Shown piece after piece: positions 22,341 through 32,798 of a DNA stretch of 64,000 nt. Position numbers and translations under genes: made by a program. Below the pieces are notes generated by a model. The model was not told the DNA's origin. It was given only the letters and a program-made list of their open reading frames with translations, and made no database searches. Source of the stretch: Tolypocladium sp. Sup5 PDA-1 (lineage: Eukaryota; Ascomycota; Sordariomycetes; Hypocreales; Ophiocordycipitaceae); NCBI GenBank assembly GCA_000750105.3, contig JPHH03000026.1, forward strand, positions 1 through 64,000. Direction: 5' to 3'. How positions within the stretch are numbered: position 1 is the stretch's first letter; each line of letters starts with the position of its first letter.

Positions 22341-22357
22341 TTTGCCTAAAGAGGCAA
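22341..22357. promoter_or_regulatory. Candidate motif copy 2, as an inverted repeat
   Basis: TTTGCCTAAA at 22341-22350 is part of a perfect inverted repeat, TTGCCT-AAAG-AGGCAA (22342-22357), in the divergent GMC/ALDH promoter. A dimeric regulator site is plausible. Confidence 0.5.
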
Positions 22358-22447
22358 TTGGAAATAGTGGCGGTGCTCAGCTCCCTTCGCGAGACCAAGC
22401 ACAACTCCTTGGCGTCCTGCCACCCGCAAAAGTCATTTTGGCCATTC

Positions 22448-22474
22448 GCCTCATGAGGCCGTGGTTTGCCTAAA
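22448..22474. promoter_or_regulatory. 12-bp palindrome and motif copy 3
   Basis: A perfect palindrome, GCCTCATGAGGC (22448-22459), is followed 5 bp later by a third exact TTTGCCTAAA (22465-22474). Both lie in the 611-bp divergent promoter. Confidence 0.5.
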
Positions 22475-22612
22475 CATGGTAATTCGAGATGGCGCATTCC
22501 ATGTAGGTACCGAGATGGGAAAAGGAAGCCCGCAGAGCCGCGGACCACCGAGTGCATCTTGTGCCAGACAAGTCCCCCACATTGCCAGAGGGGCTTGAGT
22601 GAAGGAGGGGGG

Positions 22613-22620
22613 GATATAAT
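22613..22620 (+). promoter_or_regulatory. TATA-like box of the ALDH gene
   Basis: GATATAAT, about 100 bp before the ATG at 22721. Confidence 0.4.
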
Positions 22621-22720
22621 CGTGTGTTGATATCTTGTCTCAATTACATGCTGCAAAAGTACTACTGATTCATATCTCTGCCACTCTTGTCAATTCAATC
22701 ATCCCACAGTCACAGCCATC

Positions 22721-24273
22721 ATGTCTCTAAGTCAAACCATCGTGACACCTAGTGTCACCTACGAGCAGCCGCTCGGGTTGTACATTGATGGAAAATGGGT
22801 AAAGGGCGTTGAAGGCAAGACGTTTGAAACCATCAATCCTGCAAACGAGAAGCCCATCGCTGCTGTCCACGAGGCCGGTCCAGAAGGTGAGTCGCAGCCT
22901 GAAGCGAATACAATCTTGAAGGCGCTGCTGACAGTTCACCCCTATTAGATGTAGATATTGCCGTCAAGGCCGCCCGGAAAGCCTTCGAGGGCACCTGGTC
23001 ACAGACCCCTCCTTCTGTCCGAGGAAAAATGCTGGTGAAACTAGCAGACCTCTTGGAAGAACACAGGGATACACTCGCTGCTATCGAGTCTCTCGATAAT
23101 GGCAAGGCTCTTGCCATGGCCAATGGTGACGTTGGAATGGCCGCGGGCTGCCTGAGATACTATGGAGGTTGGGCCGACAAGATCCATGGCAAGACGATCG
23201 ACACAGACCCAGACTACTTGAACTACACAAAGCACGAAGCCGTCGGTGTCTGCGGCCAGATCATTCCCTGGAACTTCCCCCTCGTCTCGTGGTCCTGGAA
23301 GATTGGACCTGCCCTTGCCTGTGGCAATACCGTCGTCTTGAAGACCGCGGAGCAGACCCCCCTCTCTGCTCTATACGCCGCCACTCTTGTTGAGAAGGCC
23401 GGCATCCCTCCGGGAGTCATCAACATCATCTCTGGCTTTGGGAGCGTTGCTGGGGCCGCCATTGCTTCACATATGGATATTGATAAGATTGCATTTACTG
23501 GCTCAACCACTGTGGGTCGAGGTATTCTGCAAGCTGCTTCAAAGTCCAACCTGAAGAAAATCACACTGGAGCTCGGCGGCAAGTCGCCCAACATTGTCTT
23601 TAATGACGCCATTATCGAAGATGCCATCTCGTGGGTAAACTTTGGCATCTTCTTCAACCATGGCCAGGTCTGCTGCGCCGGATCTAGAGTTTACGTTCAA
23701 TCCGGAATATACGACAAGTTCATCGAGGCGTTCAAGGCCCGAACCGCCAAGAATGTCGTCGGCGACCCGTTCAACGCGGAAACCTTTCAAGGACCTCAAG
23801 TCAGCAAGGCCCAATTCGACCGCATCATGAACCACATCCAGTCCGGCAAGGACGCTGGAGCCAAGGTCGAGGCTGGCGGCGATCGCCACGGCAACGAGGG
23901 ATACTTTATCCAACCCACCATCTTCTCTAACGTGTCGCCCGACATGAAGATCATGCAGGAGGAAATATTCGGCCCCGTCGTCGTCGTTTGCAAGTTCGAG
24001 ACGGAGGGGGAGGTCCTCAGGGCAGCAAACGACAGCAGCTACGGCCTCGCAGCCGGGGTGCACACGACCAATCTCAACACTGCGATCCGCGTCTCCAACG
24101 CCCTCAAGGCTGGCACCGTGTGGGTGAATAACTACAACATGATTACCGATAGCGTGCCGTTTGGTGGCTTCAAGGAGTCTGGCTTTGGTCGTGAGCTTGG
24201 TAAATACGCGCTCAGCAACTATACGCAGGTCAAGTCGGTCCGAATCCGACTCGCTGGAGCCCTGTTCGAATGA
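22721..24273 (+). CDS. Aldehyde dehydrogenase, betaine-aldehyde-dehydrogenase-like
   Basis: Two exons, 22721-22886 and 22949-24273, with a 62-bp intron (GTGAGT donor), give 496 aa, full length for the class. The ALDH core is complete: IIPWNFP, FTGSTTVGR (NAD-binding), the general base Glu263 in TLELGGKSPN, and catalytic Cys297 in NHGQVCCAGSR. The C-terminus has the PFGGFKESGFGRELG block. It oxidises an aldehyde to an acid using NAD(P). Specificity for betaine aldehyde is inferred from the divergent choline-oxidase-like gene and the nearby permease; a general ALDH is the alternative. It shares a divergent promoter with the GMC gene, which carries two copies of the candidate motif. Confidence 0.9.
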
Positions 24274-24711
24274 TGGTAACTTGAGCCAGGGTAAGGCTGG
24301 GAGTGTAGTGGGTGAGGCAATCATAGACATACACTATACAGGCTACAGCCACCAATTTACTTCCATTGACAGTCATGTGTCCTTGTGCAATATTTCGGTG
24401 AAGAATACGGGTCTTTGGCCATATTCATCTTCTACCTCGACATCGTCGCCATATTCAACAAGCTGCCGCACGGCGGCAACATTCAGCAACATTTCCGTGC
24501 AACGTATCGTCGAACAGTGATACATACATCATAATGTAGCAAGTCTTCTTCTACTTGAATCACCCGCATCGCATCAAGTCGACATATTTATTAACTTGCA
24601 TTTATGCAAGTAGGCTGCTCATAACCGACCACGCGACTCATCACTTTCATCAAACCTCTCCATGACTTGCCCCAAGTCCGCGCCCAGCTCCACTTCGCCA
24701 TCTGTTCAACC
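24274..24711. other. 3' flank, no gene seen
   Basis: AT-rich downstream sequence of the ALDH gene. The short plus ORF 24161-24520 overlaps the ALDH end and has no domain. Confidence 0.5.
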
Positions 24712-25113
24712 TCATTTCACTACGGGTTCTTCAAGTATCGAGTTGCCGATGACAATACTCACCTTCTCTAGCGGCTTGCAGGTAGTCAGGGAAATACTCT
24801 GCCCCCCAGAGTATCTAGCCTCTGGCACCAAATCCGGCGCACTCCCATCGTGTCTCAGCATCCTCTCGGCGCAAACCTCCGGCGGCACCTCCAAGAAGTC
24901 TGACATGCGCAACACACCTGACAGCTCCGGTTGATGGAGAAACATGCCATCCACAATTACTATTGATCCTGGCTCTGCAGTATGATATGGCTCGTCCTCC
25001 CAGCGCAACACGAACGTCACCCAGTTAGCTGATTCACGGTGCTTCGGGCCAACACGGTTGAGCAACAAGCTGTCCGTGAAGTCACCTGCCGCCTGTGACA
25101 AATAGGCCAGCAC
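24712..25113 (-). pseudogene. Uridine-kinase-like P-loop protein, C-terminal fragment
   Basis: The 133-codon minus frame carries the C-terminal half of a uridine-kinase/phosphoribulokinase-like protein: EPGSIVIVDGMFLHQPELSG (a typical VxDGxFLHxxEL strand), FLEVPPEVCAERMLRHDGS and RYSGGQ. The N-terminal P-loop (GxxxxGKS/T) and the lid Asp/His region are absent upstream, so the phosphate-binding site is missing. I therefore read it as a truncated relic. An unrecognised upstream exon is not excluded. Confidence 0.6.
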
Positions 25114-25340
25114 TCATAGGTCTCTATGCATCGACATTGGCCAGCTGGTCGATCCTGGCATCTTGGTCGGCTAGACGTGGAGCGGAGTCATTTAGGCAAG
25201 CAAAATTCCATCAGCATCCTAGACTAACATCAGCGCCAACCTCCGAAGCGGAAACCTTCTTCATCTATTTTAATATACATCAGTTACCCATGTCACCTAT
25301 ATTTCTTAAATTTCTTCAAATTCGGTTCATTGCCGCCCCA

Positions 25341-25848
25341 ATGTCGCGTCAAATTTATCTAGCCAGCGAGCACTCCTGCGGAGGGACTAGACCTTCACAC
25401 CAAAGAAAAGGAATTCCTCGGAACAATTATCCATGTAGATGGCGCACCAATGTTGGGCTACGAGCTTGAATTCAAGCGAAACTTCAATGCCAGCAGCGAT
25501 CGAGATCTCAAGGAGGTTATCCCTCTTGGATTCATTCGCTCCGATCTGGCCCATGAGCCCTCATCCGCGTCTAAGGTCCCTACTCCTAGAAAAATGAAAA
25601 TGTCTTGGCGCCTGTGAACGATGTGAGCCGTGAGAATACACTGGACTGAGGGTTAGATTAGGCTTCGGGTACTGATTTAACAATTGATAGACAACCAACA
25701 AACGCTGTGAAGAATGGATCATGGAATTCCTGCGCCGTCTTGTATCTCTTGGGCATCTTGATCCTGCGGCAATTGAAACAGCTCAAAGTCATCGCGATCC
25801 GCCCAATTACGGAATTGGACTCAGACCAGTTGCACAGAACGACGATTG
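25341..25848 (+). pseudogene. Remnant of a small fungal-specific protein gene
   Basis: Coding-like blocks lie in order on the plus strand in different frames: MSRQIYLA at 25341, then GTIIHVDGAPMLGYELEFKR from about 25423, then VLAPVNDVSREN (25597-25632), then RCEEWIMEFLRRLVSLGHLD ending with a stop at 25846-25848. This order resembles a family of short fungal proteins of unknown function. The blocks are separated by at least two frame changes, one in an A-rich run near 25590, and a TGA precedes the last block. It appears non-functional. Confidence 0.5.
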
Positions 25849-26575
25849 AACAGACTCTCCCTCTGCGTAGGATTCCGGTGTCTAGGCACATGTCGGTGAC
25901 ATTTCCGGCTATCTTTGTATGTATAATTTCTTTTATTACTCGCATTACTCGCTATTCATGGCTGTTGCGAGCTGTTACTGGCCACTGCTAGTTATTTATG
26001 CCATTGCTGGTATGACTACTGTTGCCTTCGTTGCTGCCGTTTCTACGCATGCCTCTGGTGCTTACCTTTCTTATGGATCTCGCGTCGGTGAGGAAGCTGC
26101 ATGATATGATGACAATGGGGATCTGGAGTGGATATAACTACATTGTGCTGGCATGAGATGCTCGTACCCCGTCTTGCCCGTAGTAACAAACAAGAAGCCT
26201 GAGTCAGCGCCTCACATGGGCGTAGGGAATCACAACAAAGACCTGCCCACTTGCGCATTTCAGCCCGAACGCTGCAGCTACAAAGGGTTATACTCTTACA
26301 TTTTCCGTGGCTACCTATGAGATGCCGTCTTGCGGTTTCACCTGTCTGATCGGGCAGGTAATACGTATGCGACCGACTCGAACGGCCCAGGCGGCAACTG
26401 TACCCGTGCCAGGCAGCGACAATGACCATGCGTGAGCTGCCTATAAGTTAAAGAGTGACGTGGCCGCCAACAATTGTTAATAACGTTGAACCCCGTCAAG
26501 TTGCAAGTATCGCTCAACTGCCATTTTTCGTCTCAATCGTACATCATTCAACAACGGCCACGAAATCCCGCACTC
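25849..26575. other. Intergenic, no gene seen
   Basis: ORFs on both strands show no domain features. Probable promoter of the acetyltransferase gene at the right end. Confidence 0.5.
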
Positions 26576-27235
26576 ATGGATGCGATTGTTGCCACGGCCA
26601 GCAAGGTCTTCAAGTCGGACCGGCTGGTGTATCGGGCATTCGACGACAAGGATGAAGAACTTCGCGCTTGGATCCACGACAACATCACAACTGACCCGGT
26701 CATCGATGCGCTAGCCATGTCCAACTTGCCCAAGCCGCAGACAAAGAAGCAGACGTCAGATTACATCGAAGGCGTCTCTAGGTGCATACTTGTAGTAGCT
26801 GTCTGCTTGCCAGCCGCGCCGGAAGACGACAAGGCCAAGGACAGCGACGACCCCGCTGCGAAAAAGGACAAGCCCAAGGATGAGGTTATTGGCTACGTTG
26901 GCTTAGGAGGACCGCCTTCGATGGCCCATCACCAAAGCGCGAGTATTGTCATTTCTCTCGCAGACAAGTATCAGGGTCATGGATACGGCGGCGAGTGCAT
27001 TAATTGGATTGTGGACTGGGGTTTCCGATACGCGAATCTGCACCGCATTGCCATTGGCGCGGTATCTTACAACGAGCGTGCTGTTGCCCTGTATCAAAAG
27101 CTCGGTTTCGTTGTTGAGGGGAGGCAGAGGGAGCGCATCTTCTTCGACCGCAAGAGATATGACTTGGTGGATATGTCTATGCTGGTGAACGAGTGGGAGG
27201 AGCTTAGGAAGAATGGAGGCATTGCAAGGAGATAA
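26576..27235 (+). CDS. GNAT-family N-acetyltransferase
   Basis: 219 aa, single exon, from the ATG at 26576, which lies in good context before KVFKSDRLVYRAFDD. The layout is that of RimJ/RimL-type acetyltransferases: an N-terminal RLVYRAF strand, a lysine/aspartate-rich insertion (EDDKAKDSDDPAAKKDKPKD, around residues 82-101), then SIVISLADKYQGHGYGGE. The last block holds the acetyl-CoA-binding motif (Q-x-x-G-x-G/Y). LHRIAIGAVSYNERAVALYQ follows, then KLGFVVEGRQRE. It transfers acetyl from acetyl-CoA to an amine; the substrate is unknown. The charged insertion is unusual for the family and probably a surface loop. It has no obvious functional link to its neighbours. Confidence 0.88.
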   Translation: MDAIVATASKVFKSDRLVYRAFDDKDEELRAWIHDNITTDPVIDALAMSNLPKPQTKKQTSDYIEGVSRCILVVAVCLPAAPEDDKAKDSDDPAAKKDKPKDEVIGYVGLGGPPSMAHHQSASIVISLADKYQGHGYGGECINWIVDWGFRYANLHRIAIGAVSYNERAVALYQKLGFVVEGRQRERIFFDRKRYDLVDMSMLVNEWEELRKNGGIARR

Positions 27236-28238
27236 ATGCCTGTGAGACGCATTTCCAGTCCAAAATATACATCTATTGCATCTTGGTAGTTGCGGCCCTT
27301 TCTGCATACCCTTGATGCGTCTTATTCCTCTCGCCAATAAACCGTAAAGTACCTGGAGGGACAACCTCACGATGGGCTCACCAAGACGCTCATACAGTGG
27401 AACCACTCCTTTCCACGGAGGCTCGAGATGGTCGGGCCCGTCCCTTTCAACATTTCTCGGTTTTATTTCCGGAATACCGCTTCGCGATTTCATTCCGAAG
27501 CTCAGAATGTCCACACGTATCACATAAACAAGGGATACATCCTCTAACATCTTAAAGCTGGTAAGGTCCTTCATAGCTCGACCGAATATACACGTGTGCT
27601 TTGAATTATCTCTAAGAGGTAGAGGTAACCCCCGTCCCTTAGGGTAGATGTTAAGGTTAGCTAAGTAATCCGGTAATATAAGAGTTCGTGTAACGGGATA
27701 GGGGGTGTGCTAGGCCCGAGCAATAGAGCAGTCGGCCGTTAGGCCAAAAGATCCGCCAGTCTCGGCAAGAAGTGCCGAGGCTACACCTCACATCCATTTA
27801 AAAGGCAGTGCAGCGGCGCCCACGGGGCCCTGCCGCCAGCGCTCCTTACACTGAGTACTTCTATATTACTAAATCAACTACTAACTGTAACGTCTGGGCT
27901 TTCCAGAGGATAAACCAGGCGGGTTTATGTTAACAGGAAGGCCAGGGCGTCGTTGAACGATGAGCTTGGTGTCGCGTTTGGTGATGGATCGTAGATCATA
28001 GCGAAGTACTCAGGTAATGATTGTGGTGAGGGCTAACTAGGTGCCTTCATATTGTCTATTTAAAGCTAAAGAGAAAGGGGACAGGAAGAGAGCGAGGCAG
28101 GCCTGCATCAGGCTCTTATTATAGAGCCCTAACGCCGTAGTCGGGGCGGCCACCGGATATCTCAGTTCACTTACACGGCCCTGGCATATTCAAGGCCACA
28201 CAACTAGGCGTTTCCTGGAATAGAGAGGCTCTCCTCGT
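27236..28238. other. Gene-free repeat-like region
   Basis: 27600-28150 has no ORF of note and mixes AT-rich and GC-rich patches with words such as TGTAACGGGATAG and AGTACTTCTATATTACTA. It may be an old LTR or other transposon relic, but I could not define terminal repeats. 27240-27600 is probably the acetyltransferase 3' flank. Confidence 0.35.
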
Positions 28239-30287
28239 CTATGGCAACTCCAGCCACACCCTCAGCAGCTCTGGGTACTTGGGTGTACCCAGACCCGTGA
28301 CAGGATCCCAGCCCTCAACGGCAGTAAAACCGCTGGAGCCACAGTTGGGGTTAGACCCGCTCTTGATATCCGTAAGTGCGCCCGCGTTCTCGTAGAGCAC
28401 CGGGTTGATGAATCCAACAGAGCGTTTGCCAAGCAAGGCACGCTCTTGGTTGATGAGGGTGATGATGGAGGCCCAGAGCGGTGCCGCCAGGCTGGTGCCA
28501 AACCAGTGATAGTTCTTACCATTCGTAAAGGCGCGGAAGTTCGCACCGTTGGCTGAGATGTCGGGAATGCCTCGACCCGCGCGGTTGTAAAGGCCGCCAT
28601 TCTCCCCAATGTTGCTGGCCTCATTATTTGCAATATAAAATGGGTGTCCCGGGTCATGCTTGGCAAAGTACTTCTGCACGGCCGACTTCTGGTAGTCCGG
28701 CACCGGGAAGTAGTTCGCGAAGCCACCGCTGCTAGCGAAGAGCTCACTTCCGGGTCCCAGGTTTGTCTGCATGGCGCTCTCTGCGTCTCGGATGGTCGTG
28801 CCAGGTTGGAGCTGCGTAGCGCCTACGGAGGTGAGATACGGGCACGCGACGGGGTTACCCGGATTGTATATGGTCTGGGTCTGGCCGGAGCCATTGAGGC
28901 AGGTGTCGTTCGAGTCCGGGCCTATTCCCACGCCGTAATCGCCGGAGGAGACCAGAACAGTGGTGCCCTGCAAACCCAGCTTCAAGAACTCGTTGCACTG
29001 GCGAAGCAGGTAGTTCTTGGGCGTGTCCAACTCGCTCTCACCGTAGGAGATGGAGATGACCTTTGTGGGCTTGTAGGTCCCGCACATTTCCGGCTTGTCA
29101 TATCCGCCGGGTCGCGTATCTGGGTAGGTGGGATCGATTCCGGGGCTGTCTCCCGTGATGCCGAAGGCGGTGGAGTGGCAATAGGAGCCGTCCAAGGCAT
29201 CAAGGAAGGTGTTGAGGAAGCCAGAGATGTTGTTGGCAGTAGTGTAGATGCGATCATCCACCTGGTAGAGCACCATTGACTGGGGCCAGATGAGAGACTG
29301 GATAATGTCAATATCAATTTCCGATTCCCCGGTGTTGTATGGCGACATTTGCGCCACGGGGGCATCCGCGCCATCAACTGACTGGAGCCTGGGGTGAGTC
29401 CCGTTGGCAATGTAAGGGATGTACTTGTGGAAGTAAGCGTCAAGATCCTCCTGAGAATAGGTATCGCCAGACTCGAAGACGGCAGGTTCGTTTCCAGGAA
29501 CGGGAAGGTTGATGAGAGGGATGTTGTACAGCGCACGGTAGCAGACCGCTGTGAAGTTACGAGCACAATCTTGGAGGTCCGAGGGCAGGTTCGGGTTGTG
29601 CGGAGGCTGCTTCCAATCAGACGCCTCTGACGAGACCTTCTTCGGGGCCCAATCCTTCCTGTGGCTTTGGACAGCGTTGCGTTTTGTCATGGACCGCTTC
29701 ACCATGGGCGGCGACAGCTTCACACCCGGCACAATGTAGTCGATGTGCTCTGAAAGGTGCTTTGGAACATGGTACTTGTCGCAGCCAATCTTGAGGACAC
29801 CTTCGTGCTCATGCTCGTGGTATTGCGCGTAGAACATATCCTCTATCTTGGACACGGGCAGGTCAACCGCCAGCCAGCCCTTGTTGGTGTACTGGCGAAT
29901 GTCGGTCTTGTTGATGCCCATGCTGACCAGCCACGAGTGGACTTCCGTGAAGGTCTCATCTGCTGGAGCAAACAATTCGTGAACTTCTTCCTCAGTGAGG
30001 TGCTTGCCGAAACGGTCCGAGGAGGGATGAGCCGCATCCATCAGCTTCTCATAGCCGAGATGGAGGTTGTTCTGCGTCAAGCCGATGCGGAGAGGGATAA
30101 TTGCATCAGGATCGAGGCGATTGCCGCGCTTCCAGTGGCGAGCCCCGCCGTTGAGCTGTCCTGTGGCAGTCGGGTTCCTTGCCTCATGAAGCACATAGTT
30201 GCTTGACGGGAGCCCAGACGCAGGCAAGGCCGTGAATGCAAGTCCGACTGTGAGAGCCAAGACCGTCCTGAAAGAGTGGCCCGTCAT
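28239..30287 (-). CDS. Secreted sedolisin (S53 tripeptidyl-peptidase-like)
   Basis: 682 aa, single exon, from the ATG at 30287 that opens a signal peptide (SFRTVLALTVGLAFTALPAS). The pro-domain runs to about residue 220 and includes LTEEEVHELFAP. The catalytic domain has the S53 signature residues: Glu and Asp four residues apart in ESEIDIDI, the oxyanion Asp in SSGDYGVG, and the nucleophile Ser in FGTSLAAPLWAS. The C-terminal Ca-binding loop is DIKSGSNPNC..GWDPVTGLGTP. Sedolisins are acid serine peptidases; fungal ones trim tripeptides or cut proteins outside the cell at low pH. The gene is intact and GC-rich, unlike the repeat-like DNA on both sides. A TATAAAG box lies about 96 bp upstream. 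Confidence 0.93.
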   Translation of the reverse strand: MTGHSFRTVLALTVGLAFTALPASGLPSSNYVLHEARNPTATGQLNGGARHWKRGNRLDPDAIIPLRIGLTQNNLHLGYEKLMDAAHPSSDRFGKHLTEEEVHELFAPADETFTEVHSWLVSMGINKTDIRQYTNKGWLAVDLPVSKIEDMFYAQYHEHEHEGVLKIGCDKYHVPKHLSEHIDYIVPGVKLSPPMVKRSMTKRNAVQSHRKDWAPKKVSSEASDWKQPPHNPNLPSDLQDCARNFTAVCYRALYNIPLINLPVPGNEPAVFESGDTYSQEDLDAYFHKYIPYIANGTHPRLQSVDGADAPVAQMSPYNTGESEIDIDIIQSLIWPQSMVLYQVDDRIYTTANNISGFLNTFLDALDGSYCHSTAFGITGDSPGIDPTYPDTRPGGYDKPEMCGTYKPTKVISISYGESELDTPKNYLLRQCNEFLKLGLQGTTVLVSSGDYGVGIGPDSNDTCLNGSGQTQTIYNPGNPVACPYLTSVGATQLQPGTTIRDAESAMQTNLGPGSELFASSGGFANYFPVPDYQKSAVQKYFAKHDPGHPFYIANNEASNIGENGGLYNRAGRGIPDISANGANFRAFTNGKNYHWFGTSLAAPLWASIITLINQERALLGKRSVGFINPVLYENAGALTDIKSGSNPNCGSSGFTAVEGWDPVTGLGTPKYPELLRVWLELP

Positions 30288-30382
30288 TGTCTCTAGGTTG
30301 CCTTTACAGGGACGACTATAACTGGTAACGCTGAGGGGAATAGGGGCGCCGGAAACGGAGAGCTCCAGGAATTTCAGCTGGT

Positions 30383-30389
30383 CTTTATA
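30383..30389 (-). promoter_or_regulatory. TATA-like box of the sedolisin gene
   Basis: TATAAAG on the minus strand, 96 bp before the ATG at 30287. Confidence 0.4.
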
Positions 30390-31350
30390 CCTATCTACGC
30401 AAAACCAGTGGTCATACCCAGATACGTACATAGTCGCAACGGTGCTCCAGCTGAAGAATCATGTGTTTCCTCATCTCAACCAAGACTGCCGAACATCCGG
30501 AGTCCACAGGCCGAAGTCCAAAGTTCCCAAGGACACAACAAAACCCGAAGACGGCATCCTGCCGAACATCCGGAACCAGCAGTGCTCGGCAAAGGTTGAT
30601 AGTAGAAAACCCGGGGTAGGAACCGGGATATACTGCTGCGGTGGATCCCCTCTGTCCCGTCAGATGCGAGGGCTATTGACTCATTGGGTGCATCTTGCAA
30701 CTCTACACTTGGACCCCTCAGCAGCATTAGGCAGGTACAAATAACGGGCGAAATGGTGACATTGAGAGAGCGGACAAACACTAGGGACCTGCTAATTTTA
30801 GTTAAGGCGTTTTCGATCGCCATGCAACCCCTGCAACATTGGCACTTCTTATCGCCGCTAGAGCAGACTCGATCAAATTCGCTGAGACTCCCTAGATGGA
30901 TGAGACGAATTCAATAATTACGAGAATCACCAGATGAGTGAAGACGGTCGGATTGAGCATATTTGTTTGGTTATTGAAAGAGCCCTAATCTTGCAATCCG
31001 ATGAAGCAGGTCGTGGCATAACATGTAACAGAGGAGCGGATGCTATTAAAAATATCATCCGAATCCGCAAAGCAAAGAACCATAGCCGACTATTCGTGCG
31101 GTTAATGCAAACGCGAAATGGTGCCTGAGCTTAGTTAACATATCAGGATCGGGGGTGGCTTAATAGTGTCGGGTGGCTTGAGGCATGGCGTTGGTGAACC
31201 TTCCGAAAATGGAGTCCTTAACTCCAGACCACTCCAGACCTACAGCCACGGGATACAAAAGTGTATACGGAGCGGCAACTACGGCCGAACGATTACATTG
31301 CGCTTATCGACGGGGCTTTACAATCCAACATGGGGCCCTGTGTTTGCGCA
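30390..31350. other. Intergenic, no gene seen
   Basis: Short ORFs only. The region ends where direct-repeat copy A begins. Confidence 0.5.
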
Positions 31351-32798
31351 CCTCTCAATTGAACCTCGAAAGCGGCATTGCGCAGTCGGTTCAAGAAAAT
31401 GAGAGCTACAATCTCAAAACCCTTCCCCAACAAGGGGTGCTCAACCGAGTGCCCACGCACGCAATTGGAGAGGGAGACAATAACAAACCCCTTATTGAAC
31501 GCAGCCCGGTTGTGTATTGCCAGAGCCCAACCATTATGCACTCGCTCCGGCTTCGTTTGAAAGACAGCTCAAAGGCACGGCAGAGTCTCAGTCCTCATGT
31601 AGTCAATCCAATGCCTGACACCTGAGACAGCGGGGACAAGTTGGTGCCCAACGACCGAAGCCAGGCCCTTGCTTAACGTCTCAACGCCGAGCAGCGCCTC
31701 TACCGCGACTTCGACCAACGGCGACGGAGGTGAGAAAGGAGATTGAGGATCCAACTTGCTTCACTATCATGGACATGTCGTCCTAAGCCAGAACTCGGCT
31801 TTCGTTTCTATCTTGGCCTTTATCCGGGCGGCTTTGAATACCCACCCCGCCGGGCTGGGGACGCAGCTGCCCGTCGGGAGGCGCTGACGACACGTATCTT
31901 TTTCAACGTCAAATTCCAACATCCGACCTTTACAACCATCATTAATTGAGGTAGCAGAGGGATCAAACAGCCGTCAAAATTAGCTTCTTGGGTGAGACTG
32001 TGAACATGGCCAACGCCATGCAGGAAGACGTCAACGGTATGCGAGCAAACCCAGCCAAACAAGACCTGTTGGAGGCGTATTAATTACTGGGCGGCGATTA
32101 TGGTAAACGGGTTCTGGCTGCTGGCGGATCAAAGTTTTCCGCCAGTAGGCCTGTCAAAAGGGAGAACTCGAAGGGGCTGCCCTGGTGCGCCGATTGAATC
32201 GAAGAGGCGGAATTCACTGATGCAGCTTGGCCCCGTGATTCACTGATTAATTACCTGCACCCTCGTATGGATGTGCAGCCCCCGCCACTGCCTGACCATG
32301 TTTTCTCTTTAAACCCGTCATCTTTCTCCTTCTCACTGTCATCTTTCTGTTTTATCTCTGCCATATCTCGCGCACAAGTCAACTGAACCGACGTTGTGGT
32401 ACCCACCACTCAACATGTTGCCATGTTCTTGTGGCCGCTCCTTTGATTCGCAGACGGCTCTCAATCAGCATCGGGCAGATAAACTTCGACTTGGTGGCGC
32501 TTCTCGCGCCTGTCAAACGTCCATCAAATCCAGCCCGCAAGCGGGAACTGCCATGCCTATGACTAGCCGTTCAAGTCGCCAGACATCCGGCTGGCTGCGC
32601 AAGGATGTCAAAGACCTCGAGGCAATCCGCACCATCGACCACAGCACTCTCGTGCCCTCGACTGCCGCAGTTTCAAGCGCAAAAGCAGCTAAGTTGGTTG
32701 GCAGCTACAATTGGCAAAATTGCAAGACTGTCGAATATGAGATTCCTGGTCAGCTCCCGACGCCTATCGCTTTGTTTAATCACGCTCACTCGTCGCAG
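31351..32798 (+). repeat. Diverged direct segmental repeat, copy A
   Basis: Blocks of this segment recur in the same orientation and order at 38178-39812. Examples are CAATTGAACCT..AGCGGCATTGCGCAGTC near 31356/38187, GATGTGCAGCCCCCGCCACT near 32271/39433, and AGCTAAGTTGGTTGGCAGC near 32687/39707. The copies are clearly diverged. Copy A contains a CHAT remnant and ends inside the 5' part of the gene at 32415. Confidence 0.85.
31743..32165 (+). pseudogene. CHAT-domain remnant, copy A
   Basis: The reading frames retain RRAGDAAARREALTTRI, then FFNVKFQHPTFTTIIN, then after frame changes WAAIMVNGFWLLADQ near 32090-32135. The last matches the HWAxFxxNGFW ending typical of CHAT (caspase-like HetF-associated) domains. 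Stops and frame changes run throughout. It is more decayed than copy B; the central GAGAVVSTLWPIDD-type core is not preserved here. The parent gene would have been a CHAT protein, a protease-like fold often linked with TPR proteins. Confidence 0.6.

Noticed and set aside
27590..28150. Solo LTR
   Set aside because: Repeat-like composition, but no matching terminal sequences or target duplication could be found by eye.
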